In this document: positions 35,001 through 46,600 of the stretch, in pieces | How the letters are laid out: each line of letters opens with the position of its first letter | Position numbering within the stretch: the stretch's first letter is position 1 | Origin: Patiria pectinifera | Taxonomy: Eukaryota > Echinodermata > Asteroidea > Valvatida > Asterinidae | DNA length: 64,000 nt | NCBI GenBank assembly: GCA_029964075.1 | Contig: CM057135.1 | Coordinates: forward strand, 5,999,001 to 6,063,000 | Reading direction: 5' to 3' | Position numbers and translations under genes: made by a program | Notes under the pieces: model-generated | The model's database searches: none | What the model was told of the DNA's origin: nothing | What the model saw: only the letters and a program-made list of their open reading frames with translations

Positions 35001-37197
35001 ATGTGGGAACAATGTGAAATAGCAGTTTATGAAGTACAGTAGCAATTAGATTTACAAGTAGCTAGCCACCTACTACTTTTAGCCATTTCAATGCTCTTTA
35101 GCCTAATTGTACCACTGTTGCAGCTAGGTGGGTAGTTTCACAATAGCTTTTGTTTGATCCACAAGAAAAACTGACCTGGGTGTGTCAGTTTGACCAGAGT
35201 TGTCCCTTCGTATTGATGAGGGCTGTGCATTTTGAAAGTTATGATCAAACACCTCTCAGATTTGGTCTCATTTTGGGTGATTAGTTTAAGTATTAAATAA
35301 TTTTGGCTTGGTAACAAAAAGATACATACCTTCCACATTTTGCAATAAGATGTGCAACAAGCACGCTGACAAGAGTCATCCTGGAACCTGGGCATATGTT
35401 TCTGTTCTTGTGGTACTCCTTTATAATGGTAGGTCCTTTTGGGTGCTCCATCAAAATCTTACGAGCGTCGAAAACAATCTGTGACTGGACACAACAAAAA
35501 TGTACTATAATTCAATTGAAAATCCAAACTGGATCTAATGTTGTATTCGAGACCATCACAAGTCACTGCAAGTCAATCACATGTTAATTCAGTCTTAATC
35601 CAAGTCACAATACAAATGTATATTCAAATGACTGACAAAAGCATTCCTTTGTCATTGTTCACCCTGTTACTCATGACTGGGTCAGTGAAAGGACTTATGA
35701 TAGACTCAAATACAACTCTGGCTGGATCATGAAAGCCACTTTGGTTGCTTTAATTGCTGGCATAAGTTTTCTTCCACTTCTGACTACCTCTCACCTTTGC
35801 TGATCCTGATGAGACACAGCTCTTGGACACTGCATCCTGTGAAGTAGATGGTCCATTGGGGCTGGCAAAACTGTCCTGTGCAGTGGCTAAAATGGATGTA
35901 TCTGGTGTATCTGAAGGCATCTGCAAAAGATGCTGCAGTGAAATTGCAAAGGAAATCACCATTAAATTCAAGAAACAATATTTACAAATCCTCTCATAAA
36001 ATAAATTTGTGGGCTAGTGGATCAGACTACATCCCACTGTGAGGTTCAAGACATCCAAGTGCATATATGAGGATACACAAGGCAATTTTTACGAGCAATT
36101 TGGATGGAGGCAACTTATAGCCCTGTACACTAGAGGACAGCTTGATGAGTAGCACAAATTTTATTTGTGATGTTAAAATTGAAAAAAAATAATGAATCTA
36201 ATTTTTATTTGAGATTGATGGGAACTGGGGCCTTAACTGCATTTATTTTTATCTGACTGGCAGTTTCAAAATGTCTTCACCTCATCAGTTGGACTTTCTC
36301 TGGTCTTGGAACTTGTGGCAACTTCTTGGCACTTTTGTGAATCTGGCAACTCACGATACCCTGGCTGTGAAGTAGGCGAGCTTTTCTGCGATAGAGAAAT
36401 AATGCAGTGAAAATGTATCATGTATAGACCTACAAGCCTTCATTTTGATCAAGAGAATAATTATACAACAGTATTCCCCCTTTCTCGTACAGTGTATATC
36501 CTTTTCGACATATTGCACATGCCCACATTCAGACATTTGAAAACAAAACATTTAGGCCCACTGCAACACAACCATCACACTTGCCTTGGTTGCTTTTAGG
36601 TTGTTGTGCAAATACTGACATGTCCACGCAGGACAGCACGCTAACTGTACTTTTCATTAACCCTGACAGTCCTCATCAATCCGCCACCTGTCCAAGGATT
36701 GAGGACTTAAGGTTAAAACTGTTTTCCTTGCATTTTGAGTGAAGAACCTTAAGAATACTTCATGTTTTTAAAAAGATTAGACATCATGCACTTACAATTG
36801 AAGCTGAGCTTCTGGATGAGTATGGCACCCCCTCCGTGTACAAGACTGTACTTGCAAGAGAAGCTGATGACCCTGACTTGGAAGACCCAGGTGATAAGCC
36901 CTCCAGTAGTGGTGGGGACTGACTTAGGGGCCATTGTGAATCAGTTGACATTTCAAGTTTTTGGAATTTGACTTCAATGACATCATCAATGATATCATCA
37001 TCCATATCATCTAGTTCAACATATGGCCCAAGCTCTTCCAATTTGCCTTTGAAAGCATGCTTTTCTAGACTCGACAAGGAGAATTTATGTTTTATTTGCT
37101 GGCACATGGTATTGAAATTGCTTACATCAAGCTTCAGCATTTTTTTCTTCTCATGTCCATTCTCTTGGACGTATGTCACGTATACTCTTTTACCCAT
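32023..37197 (-). CDS. EnSpm accessory protein, spliced (PB1-like N-terminus; similar to SAMD3-like proteins of fish)
   Basis: Exons with GT-AG borders, 5' to 3': 36796-37197 (ATG at 37195-37197), 36281-36385, 35795-35920, 35330-35484, 34833-34923, 33740-33905, 33125-33243, 32023-32335 (TAG). Phases agree across the first five and the last three; an exon seems absent between 34833 and 33905. The N-terminus (MGKRVYVTYVQENGHEKKK, later a DDMDDDIIDDV acidic patch) looks like a PB1/ubiquitin-fold domain. Later segments (YPTIEAKRALGRSVITLFPNL; IDQDFKAIFSD; TQIYGLEYTGKLPPRVTEI) resemble a protein family I recall beside this transposase in fish. The role is unknown; a transposition co-factor is an inference. 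A +1 A in the A5 run near 32166 breaks the last exon. Confidence 0.7.
32576..32813. repeat. Palindromic module: paired hammerhead-like cores and histone-type hairpins
   Basis: Head-to-head inverted repeat in the last intron of the accessory gene. Each arm has a CTGAGGA or CCGAGGA core, a GGCCAG/CTGGCC stem, GAAACGTC (32633-32670 on minus; 32691-32727 on plus) and then the hairpin GGTTCTTTTCAGAACC (32741-32756 plus; 32612-32627 minus) followed by ACCACA and, in the right arm, AAAAGAG at 32768. The hairpin fits the consensus of metazoan replication-dependent histone mRNA 3' ends, and the following purine block resembles the histone downstream element. No histone gene is present. A single diverged arm is at about 51009-51080. 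Confidence 0.65.
34080..34372. repeat. Dispersed GTGACCTTGACC repeat with palindromic tail
   Basis: Starts CACTGTGACCTTGACCCTTG, followed by TCTCAAGTTATCGCGCTGAC, a CA/CCCA-rich tract (34230-34310) and a tail with CCCTTCGGCTTCGCC and GGGGCATA. A similar order of blocks is common in marine invertebrate genomes. A partial inner block is duplicated at 34052-34080. Non-coding. Confidence 0.65.
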
Positions 37198-37477
37198 GAT
37201 AGCATTTAGTGTGACTGATTCAGCAACTGGCTCAAAAAGTACATCAACATTTCTTTCAGGTAGTCTTGTGTTATTATGTCAAACTTGTATGCCTCAATTA
37301 GAATAATTAAGAAGTGTAGTGGGTCATCAACAAATACGGTAAACCACTCATCATCTGCATGTACGTCATCAGGAAATGGCATTGTTTGGCTGTAAATGAG
37401 GAATTAAAAATGGTTTAAATTAATATTCGGCAGTGTCAAGGACTGGCTAAGGGTTATTGCACCAAGAAACAACCATT

Positions 37478-39958
37478 TCAGAAGATGTAATTTCTAGGTG
37501 TCACAACATTTTTAGTTTCATACTTGTTCACATGTAGGGGACGGAAATTTTTAAGCAAATGTGGTTGAAGAAAGAATATCTCATTTGATTCCCTAACAAC
37601 ATAGGAATGAATGTGTTCTTCGAAATTCTCTACTAGCCACACATTCCCTGTCATGACAACATTTTTTCTCCACAATGATGACATGTGATATCTGACCAAA
37701 CCGTGGCATTTCATCTACCATGCCAATCACTACCATTGTGCCAGTTCTGTACTCAGTGCCCCAGTATGTTTGCTTTTGTGTTACATAAACCTCATCATGG
37801 GGAAGGAGTCCTGGGACCTGTTTCAGAAGATCGTTGAAGTTTTCTACATCCATTACAGAACAACTGACAGTTTCATCAGCCTGAAACTCAAGAGATTTCT
37901 GACTATGCTGAGACCACTTGCAGCAGTGGCTTATTTGATACCTCGAAGCTGCAGTTGAGCAAATGTCCTTCAAAGCAATTTACGACACTTGCCAACTTCT
38001 TTGTCAAATTATGCTTTGCCTCAAATCGCATAGACCACAAATTGATCAGTGGTCCAAGCTCCATCATGGCCATCGGATAGTGCACCATAAAGTGGTGCTT
38101 TGGAATCAATCTGGCAGTTGTAAACAATTGCTGAAATAATGCATGGTGATCTTGAATAAGATATTTCAAGTACTGACTCAAGCCTTCTGTGACTCCATCT
38201 GCAAAAACTATATCCACAATTGTTCGTAGTTTCAGAAGCAATGCCCACTGCAAATTGCCCACTGGAATGAACGATCAAATCAGAAGAGGCAAAACTCGCA
38301 GGAGGCACCACATTTGACTCGCTTTTTGCTTCAATGAATTGTCTTTGCCTTTTAGAGTGGATTCAAGGATTAGTGATGGCTTATTCTTTTTGTCACAGTT
38401 TCCATAACTGTGGCTTGATAGTCGTGAACTAAACATATCCAGTGTGAAAAAGTGCTCTTCATAGATAAACTTCTCAAGGACTAATTTAACTTCCATTGGC
38501 ACTACCCCTTCTAGCAGGTCATGCATAATATCTGGGGTTACATTCATCGTTACATGATAATAACGAAGGGTGTTCAAGTTGCTGTCTCTCTTGACACCCG
38601 AAAGTGATGTTGCTGCAGTGTTGTGAAGTGAGTCATCAACATGATCACTGTGACTGTGTCTGTCTCTGCGTGGAAATTCCTCGCCAAGAAACTGTGTTTG
38701 AAATGTTTCCCTATGACCCAAACAAATCCTGCATGGTTTATTGGCACCAAAGCTTTCAACAAAGCCCAGCAAACCATTGAGCCCAAGATTGTCTCCACAA
38801 ACTTGTACTAATGTGCCACGGACAAACTTCACAGTTTTGTTTGGAAGAGAGATTTTTGCACCTTCGTCAGATTCCAGTTTCTTAAGTTCAGCCACAAATG
38901 GAGCTAAAACAGAGTTAAAGCCATACTTCTTCAGATCCAGACAGTTACAAAAGGCAAGCAAGTGGATGTTGTCCAATGAAGAGTTCACTCTTGGTTTTTA
39001 AGTTTTTGAAGGTGCAATAGAATGCTCCAATTTTGTGAATACCTCTCTTAGAACCCAAAGGATTTACAACTTCAAATTCATCAAAGTAAAGACAAATCTG
39101 AAGTGCCTCTTGGCAGGAAGAGTACAAAGGATGAGTTCTACACTGACGGCCATCACAGAAATCTCGCAAGACATCATCACTGCTTACATGTCCAGATTCA
39201 ATTTCATCGCTTGCATAAGCATCTCCTAGAACCATACCAATGATTGACAAAAGGGAGACATATTGGAATGTCTCTGGTACAAGTATTTGCTTAGACTGAC
39301 CCTTTTCTCCAGTCTGAACATCATGACGAAAGCCAAAGAAAATTTTCTGAGGCTCAACTACACTAAGATGTTCCTTAAGAAATTTTTCTTGCTTGTATCT
39401 TGTGTGGAGGCCTTCAAACAGTGACTTGTTTTTGTCAAACTCTGACAATAAGTTCCTGTACACTACGTTGTCTGGTACAACTCCCATGTCTTTACATGAA
39501 CCTTCAACTTTACTCTTCAAATCATTGATTATTTCACCAGTCAAACTTACAGTCGCTGATACCACTCTACTCAGTGTTGCATGAGTCATGTTTGTGTCGG
39601 ACAGAAGTGAGCCAATAAATGCAGCTGCTTGTTTTTTTGTACAAAATGTATCTCTCCTGATCTCTTCAACTTCCATATTACCAGCAAGTCCATCACTATC
39701 ACTTAAACCATCCTCACAGTCTTCAAAATGATCACGTAAATCTTCAAGTAAGTTCTCAGTTTCAGTTTGACCATGCTGTTTTGTAACATGCTTCCTAAAA
39801 GAATTGAAGGTACTGAAGGCTGATGGGCATTCCCCTTGACCACAAACTAACTGCAAATTTTTCATGTCAAAAAGAGCATGTGCCATGTGTAAATGGCTGA
39901 TCAATTTTGAAACAGGACCTGGAATGATGATATGGCATTTAAAGCAAATGTACCCCAT
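37478..39958 (-). pseudogene. EnSpm/CACTA-type transposase with N-terminal C2H2 fingers, lightly broken
   Basis: Starts MGYICFKCHIIIPGP. Two C2H2 fingers span residues 5-60 (CFKC...HLHMAH; CGQGEC...HVTKQH). The central and C-terminal parts include DEFEVVNPLGSKRGIHKIGAFY, CGDNLGLNGLLGFVESF, CRICL, DIMHDLLEGVV, LIPKHHFMVHYP and GTEYRTG, the order found in the large transposase-like proteins of this type in fish and invertebrates. It is a single exon as far as I can see. Breaks: +1 at an A run near 38997, an in-frame TGA at about 38272, +1 near 37962 and +1 at an A6 run near 37672. All shifts are single-base insertions in homopolymers. A coding-like stretch upstream of the accessory gene (about 37210-37380) is unexplained. 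Confidence 0.8.
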
Positions 39959-40677
39959 ATTGTCAATGTTAGGCCTTAATATTAGCTAGGTCATGGGCTG
40001 GGAAATCTCATGTCATGCATGTGGCCAACTTCCTCAACCTGTACAACTGGCAAAGAAATTGACAAAATAAAAGACAAAATGATGAACTTTGAAGTATAAA
40101 TATGAGCTTTTTAGTTGTTTCTTTTGTATTCAGCCTCACTCTAGTACGTTTTCACATTGCATTTATTCCGTCTTTATGCCCATGAAGATTAGAAGGCAAA
40201 CGTCATTGATACAAAATGTTCGGGCCTAGGCCTAACACCAAATGTCTACATATGGCAATCATGCTGGGCTGCTTCGGACTTAGACCGAGAAACTACGACC
40301 CTACAAATCACCTTTTATAGCATTTGGATACGGTTGGGAGATCATTAAAAATATTGGTAATCCTTACTTTTAGGACCCCGTTCCTATATAGGAAGGGAAA
40401 GACTCACCAAAACAGTTGACTAAATGACACTCAAAATTGACATTCTGATACTTCTTGGCACATCTGAACAACTGGCAATGACACCTTCTTGAATATCAGC
40501 AGGTTTAATTTTGTGGAAAGAGGGCAGGGCTTTGATTTATGAGGGAAATTCAGGGGTAAAAGACGATGATGACAACCAGAAAACAGACTCAAAAACCAAG
40601 ATGGCAAACGTGAAAGCTCGATGCGATGAAAGCTCAATGCTGATTGGCTGATAAAAAATAAACATCTTATTTATTTT

Positions 40678-40821
40678 TAGTCTGGTTCCCCGACCAAAAG
40701 ATTCAGGAATAGTCAGAATCTTTTGGTCTGAGAACCAGACAAACTTATTTATTTTTAGTCTGGTTCCCAGACCAAAAGAATCAGGAGTAGTCAGAATCTT
40801 TTGGTCTGGGAACCAGACTAA
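40678..40821. repeat. Double hairpin of the AGTCTGGTTCCC family
   Basis: Two adjacent hairpins (40678-40740 and about 40757-40821). Each reads TAGTCTGGTTCCCxGACC AAAAGA ... TCTTTTGGTCTGxGAACCAGAC. The repeat-within-repeat suggests tandem duplication of a small foldback MITE. Related to 15694-15782. Confidence 0.85.
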
Positions 40822-41596
40822 TTGTTTTTTTTAGCAGCCAATCAGCATCGGGCTTTCATTATGTTGGGCTTTCACGCGTGTGAGAACTACAACATGCACG
40901 TCTGACTGCGAAAAAAGGTAGGAAAGTCACATTTGCTTCAAAAGTGCTTTCAAAACTACAACTAACATGAGTTTATATGAAGAAAAAAGACTGCTTTAGC
41001 CTGCAAAAGTCACTTTGGTACTGGAAAGTCATCTGCAAAAGTCAGTTTTGAACAGAACTTGTAAAAAATAGAGGTGTCCTAAAAGTAAGGATTACCAAAA
41101 TATTACTTTAATAAAAATAATATTAATACGCCCCTTGACTTAGCCTAGTTCCTAGTGTTTTATATTCTTTCACATTTGAGGTGGGTTTTGTGTTCAGTGA
41201 ATGTCTGTTGCATGTTTTAGTGTTATTGGGATAGACTCCTGTAGAGGGAAAAGACCCAGCAAACTCAGACACGAAATCGGTGTCTGAACGATTGCACAGC
41301 GAGTTACTCAAGCTAAGCCTGAGCATGCCTAACCTTGCTAACGTTTAAGCTAATGTTAGGCCTGGCGTACGTAGGCCTATGTAAAAAATGGTAAGGGCTA
41401 TGGCCTAAATGTCGCGAAAAGCTACAACAACGCCTTGACTTGAGCGTTACTATATCGTGTATGTATCAACTATAGGGGGCTATGAGTTTCATTGTATTTG
41501 AGGTTTGCATGTTAATAAAGAGACAACGGCAAAAAATCTTACCTCAAACTCATCGATCGATGCCCAAGTCTGTGTGTTGGCAAATATGGCGCCGTG

Positions 41597-41620
41597 TGCG
41601 TACGTACGTACGTACGTGTA
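41597..41620. repeat. (ACGT)n microsatellite
   Basis: GTACGTACGTACGTACGTGT followed by CA repeats. Confidence 0.85.
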
Positions 41621-42111
41621 CACACACAAACATAACTACAGCAGTGCATGTATATGTATGCCAACTAGAACTGTGCACGGCAGGGCGGCCAGCGCGTGCG
41701 CGCTTTCTATTACTACTGATCACGCTTCACCACGTCATCGATGCGTGATCACAAACATGCGCTATACCCTTTCCCATACGAAGTTCCAGTCAGCACTAGC
41801 GCCGTGTATGATGTAGGGTGATATCAAAATAATGGCTCTTTCGAAACGTTTGTTAATTTTTTTTTTTATTTTCTGTTTTTTTATTGGAGGATGTGTCAAT
41901 AACAATAACAACCACCCAGTTCGAAACCCGGAGTTTAAGAGCGGCAGTCAAATACGGCAGTCATCCAAAACTCCAGCACCGATTTCCAGCACCGATTTTC
42001 TAACACTTCAACCATCAAACTTTGGATTTTACCCTAGTGGTGCTAAATTTAACACCTTAAGTGCACGCGATCGCGTAGCACCCGATATTTAGCACTTTGT
42101 TTTTTAGAGTG

Positions 42112-42400
42112 TAGACCCCTTCTCTTACTGTCGTCTTTGCAAATCGGCAGGCTCCGCAGGCTTTCCTAGGGAGCCAATCAGCGATCGCAGAATTGCGGTT
42201 GCACACGAACACCTTAAAGACGCTATGCATATTCAAAGTTACATTCATGGTGTAATTTGCATAAAAAGATCCCGCCCCATTTAAACATGTTAGCAAAGCC
42301 AACTGTATGAGTTATGGACTATAACCGTGTCGTTATCGGGCGCACTGTATGAACACGCGACGTGCACAATCAAATATCTTTTGCAACGAATAGGAGCTGC
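42112..42400. mobile_element. Right part of the MULE-like MITE split by EnSpm
   Basis: CAGGCTTTCCTAGGGAGCCA and CCAATCAGCGATCGCAGA blocks, then CCCGCCCCATTTAA and GTGTCGTTATCGGGCGCACT, match the 24663-25057 element in order with moderate divergence. It continues the half at 30680-30762. Confidence 0.75.
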
Positions 42401-43693
42401 TAATCACACAAATTTGCTTAGCACAAAATAAGTCCTGCTCAGTAAAAACCGGTTACCAGCAAAAACGCCATTTACTTTCCATAGCTAGACAAATACCAGC
42501 CGAGTACCAGGCACAGACAATATACTGTACATACCAAACTGTGTTTGTAACTCTGTTTTTTTTCCCCAGGGAAGTATTTTAATGCCCAGCAACTTTTGGG
42601 GCTTTGTAGCTCCATGAAATTGGCCCCTGATGGTTGCATATAGCAAATCGTTGCCCTCAGCAGTGGAGGAAACATTGCTTGATAACGACTTAACGTACAG
42701 TAACGGCCGTTGATAACAAACGTTACTGTACTTAAATTAATACTATCACCTGTTTACACCTAGCAATATTACCAGTCACCTGAAGATTCTTCAGAACAGC
42801 AAGATATGGTCACTCAAGTTGTCCCGATACAATGCGTAATGCAATCATCATTAACACGATTTGCTTGAATACATAGTTTGAGTAGAGTTACTTCTATGGT
42901 AAACATTCATCATCACGTCAACTCATTGTTAAAATAAGCCCTTACACATTAAACCCTGTAGAGAAAGACTTTAATACATGTATACCAAAATGTGTGATTT
43001 GTTTGGAACACTCTTTGTCCTCGGATCAAGCATATAAACAAGGCCTATGCTTGTACTCGGGGCAGCCTTTCATCCATATTTCCACATCACATTCCAAACA
43101 ACGTAACTTTCAATGTGAGACCAGTTGAAGCGCCAGTTTCTACTCCGTTGACTGCCATAATGACACTTCATAATGTTTAAACTTGAACTCAGAGGTGCAT
43201 TTGTTTTTACAAAGGCTGCATGACATAATCGGATGACTGACAATATCAAACGTCTGGAAGAAACCAACGTTTGAAATCGGTTGCCTGTTGTAGGGTCGCC
43301 AATTCTGTCCCAATGTTGGCGATTTGCAGTGATACAACTGCTATACCACAATTTTTTTTCAGCACGTTAAGTATGAATTTGGTGAATCGAGAGGTCCCTT
43401 ATTGTTACAAAATTTATGGAAAGAACAAATTTCAGAATTTTTTTTTTTTTTAAACCTTTGATTTGTGTACATGTTAACATATGTATGCACATCTGGGGGG
43501 TCGTGGTTTACAGATCATATACATTATACAACTACAAAAGCAAGTAACAGGTAATTTACTGTTTTCCTCGTAAAAATCACTAAAACATGTTTTCACATGT
43601 TGTATCGATCCTATGGAAACCATTTGACTATACCCAATCATGTGACTTCGTCGAACATGACGCTATGTCTTGAGAGTGGCTTCTTTCTTTCCA
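42401..43693. other. Spacer downstream of the HECT gene
   Basis: Three-prime flank of the minus-strand HECT gene. A minus-strand frame at 43070-43351 is open but I see no family signature. A T-run is at 43438-43452. Confidence 0.4.
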
Positions 43694-46600
43694 TTATATT
43701 TTGCCAAATCCGTGGCAATTTTGGACGGCTTCTTCCAGTAGTTCTTGAAGTTGCTCTGGCTCCTCTAACCCCCTTGGCAGCCACAGAATTGGTGCACATG
43801 TGTGTGAATGAGGTAGTCGTTTTCCTTTGGGTGTATGTAGTGTTAGTGAAAAAACCGACGTTGGGCCGATTTGGAAACCCACGGGGATGAATTCTGTTGG
43901 CAGCCGACAAAAAGTCGAAAACATCTTCTAGTGAAAGTCGACTTTTTCCCTCTGCAAGAAAATAGGCGAAAATGTTCGGAAGTTCTTTTTGGGGAATATG
44001 TTGGTTTTTTTTGTAACATGACGTTAATACCAAAGTCGTTGATAACACAAGTTATTGAAGTGATTAAACTCCTTTTTAGGTTTACCAAAAGATAAATGTT
44101 TACCAAGATGAGAGAAAATATGCTCCATGTTTGGGTTTCGCCTGCAATTGGGAGCCCCTTTTGTAAATGCTATTTCAAGAGATTGAAATTAAAGGTAGAA
44201 TACACCATTTGTAATTGCTTGAATTATCATGAATGGGTGAATTTGTGGGATTGTATTTTAAAGTAGGCCTAAACATCGTTTAACTGACCTGTCCGAAGTT
44301 TTACAATCATGAATGTTTGGAAAAGCAAGAAAAACGGCGTTGGTTTTCAACCGGCGTCAGGCAGTGGTTCTTATGTTGTTCTTTTTTGGCCGATCGCCGT
44401 CTGGCGATCGTGATTTAAAAAAAAAAAAAAATTATTTACTTTCAAATAAGTAAGATATTTCTTAATAATTTGGTAGTAAATTGTTTTGATATCTGCAAAT
44501 GGTGTATCATACCTTTAAGAAATAGTAGATTTGGAAGGAAAGAAACTGCAAATTTAGATTAATATAGTTTTAAAAAAAAACTAGAAATGTGTTTGTGGAC
44601 AAACACTGAGCTGTTTCGACCGTTTTATTAATGACTTCCGTAAAGGAGTTTCATCCAGGTCGAATGAACATGTACATGCATTTCTATAAAAAAAGTGTCC
44701 AAAAGTGCCAGGTTTGAAATCGATCAGATTTGAAAAAAGGCAAAAAGTGACTTGTAGAACGAAAACACGTGTTATCCTATGAGAAAAAAAGTGGCAAAAA
44801 AAAAAAAGAGAAAAAAAAAAATAACAAAAACAAGAGCTGTTTCGGCGTGTACACCGAAACAGCTAAACAGTAAAAAAAAGGAAAATCTCATGATCAATTG
44901 GAGCTATCACAGTCTCTCAAATTGCAATGCTATGATTTCACAGGATGCTTGAGACTGTTATTAAAAGTCAAGTGAGGTATTTCGTAATAATTCAGTATAG
45001 TTTTGTTTGTTGATGTTTGCAAATAGTGTATACTATCAAGTATTTCACGTTCAGAAAGAATTTGATATTAAAGTTGGGTTGTCCGTGCTTTTTCAAATTG
45101 AGATTTTCTTTTCCGAACGAATTTTGATGGAAGACCATGAACTGTATACGAATTAATTGGATTGTTTCCATTAGCAGGCCTTTACACATTGTTAAAAAGT
45201 GGTTTTTATCATTGCGCCAATTGCGCGCTCCAGTTCAGCTGTGCATACTGGGACCCCCCACGACGTACGAGTGGAGGCATCGTAGTCATGGTGTCTGACT
45301 CTGTATGTTACGAAAATCATCTCTATTTTATTTTTTGCCTTTCAAGAAAGAGGGTAAATAAAAGTGATTATGTTTGTGTCTTAATTATTGGTGATAATCA
45401 TCGGGTTACATTCGGAAACCATTTGGACAATTTGTTTATGAAAACAGAAACCGAGGTTAAAATGTATCACTCTGCTTTCCAGTAGCCGTATTCACAAAAC
45501 GACATAAGTAAAAATAAGCACCCCACTTAAAATGTGAATTTAATGAATTCATTACTCGCCATTGACCGACTTTTTTGTGGGATGTCTCATTCAAAAGCTC
45601 ATAACAAATACAATGCTAGAAAATTGTAAATTCAATTTGAAAATAAAAAAAATCAGAGTGCAACCCCCTGAAAGCACGGACACACCTACTTTAAAGTATA
45701 ATCTGGAACTGTCAATTTCAATGCACCTTAAGATTCATCTCGGAAAATATACATTCGGTAATCAATGTTAAAAATAATTATGTGAACATTTCAAAAGAAT
45801 CGATACCGTGACAATTCTGGATGAAAATCTCAAAGGAATAGATGTTGTCCTGCTCCAGCATGTAGTTGTTAGATCCTCGTTCTGAGTAGTCCACATCGTA
45901 CAACTTCTTGAAGTCGGCAAACTTGAGGGGTTTGTCGTTGTAGACGAACAGCTGAGATCGCAATGCGGGATTTTTCTGGACTTCTTCCCGCAAAGGGCCG
46001 AGTCCTTCCACAAATTGTAGCAATGCAGGCTGCACCCTGTCATTTGCAGCCAACAAGTAAATGCTGCCTAAGTTGAACAGAATAAAAGTGTCCTTATTAG
46101 TACGGGAGGAGAAATGTGTTCCCAAGCACCCCCCCCCCCCTCCCACCAGCAAAAAATTCCAAGATGATGTTTGGCATCCCCTCTGACATCTAATTAAATA
46201 ATTTTGATGTTGCTAGCGAAAAGATGTACCACGATGTCCTAATTTGCATATTTCTTAAAAGGCTGCCGTGTGCACAATAGTGTCATAATAATTTTTATCA
46301 GTACAGGTATTAGCCCATTGTGATGATCGGGTTTTTTTGCGGTTCATGGGAAGCCATTTCACCTGCCGTACTATATCCATTGTGATGTTGTGACAAAACC
46401 AGCTCGTTTTACAAATGTACGAATTTCGCAAAACTGTGTAAGGTATGTTTACCTGTAGTACACTTGTTGGAGCAGAAGATCTCTGCATAGTCTATCTCGA
46501 TCGCGATCCAACTCCAGGCCGTACATTTTGGATACGCCCTGCTGGATCAGCCAGTCGGCCTGTTCGGTCATAACTTCTTCGAAGTCTTTCTGCTCTTGAC

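Larger units (their letters stand above)
39959..42040. other. EnSpm right-side non-coding region
   Basis: Probable promoter and leader of the transposase (transcribed leftward), plus the double hairpin at 40678-40821 and an ACGT-repeat at about 41599-41618. No gene recognised. Confidence 0.45.
30763..42111 (-). mobile_element. EnSpm/CACTA DNA transposon, 11.35 kb, two genes
   Basis: Terminal inverted repeats CACTCTAAAAAACAAAGTGC (left) and complement (right, to 42111), with further AGTGCTA/TAGCAC subterminal motifs on both sides, as known for CACTA elements. TA flanks each end, and the interrupted MITE confirms a 2-bp duplication. Two minus-strand genes lie inside: transposase (37478-39958) and a spliced accessory gene (32023-37197). 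Nested smaller repeats lie at 32576-32813, 34080-34370 and 40678-40821. The transposase has one in-frame stop and apparent +1 shifts, so this copy is probably inactive unless these are assembly errors. Confidence 0.83.

Noticed and set aside
43070-43351. Minus-strand protein-like frames (WDRIGDPTTGNRF; YHCKSPTLGQNW)
   Set aside because: No consistent single frame, splice sites or recognised domain.
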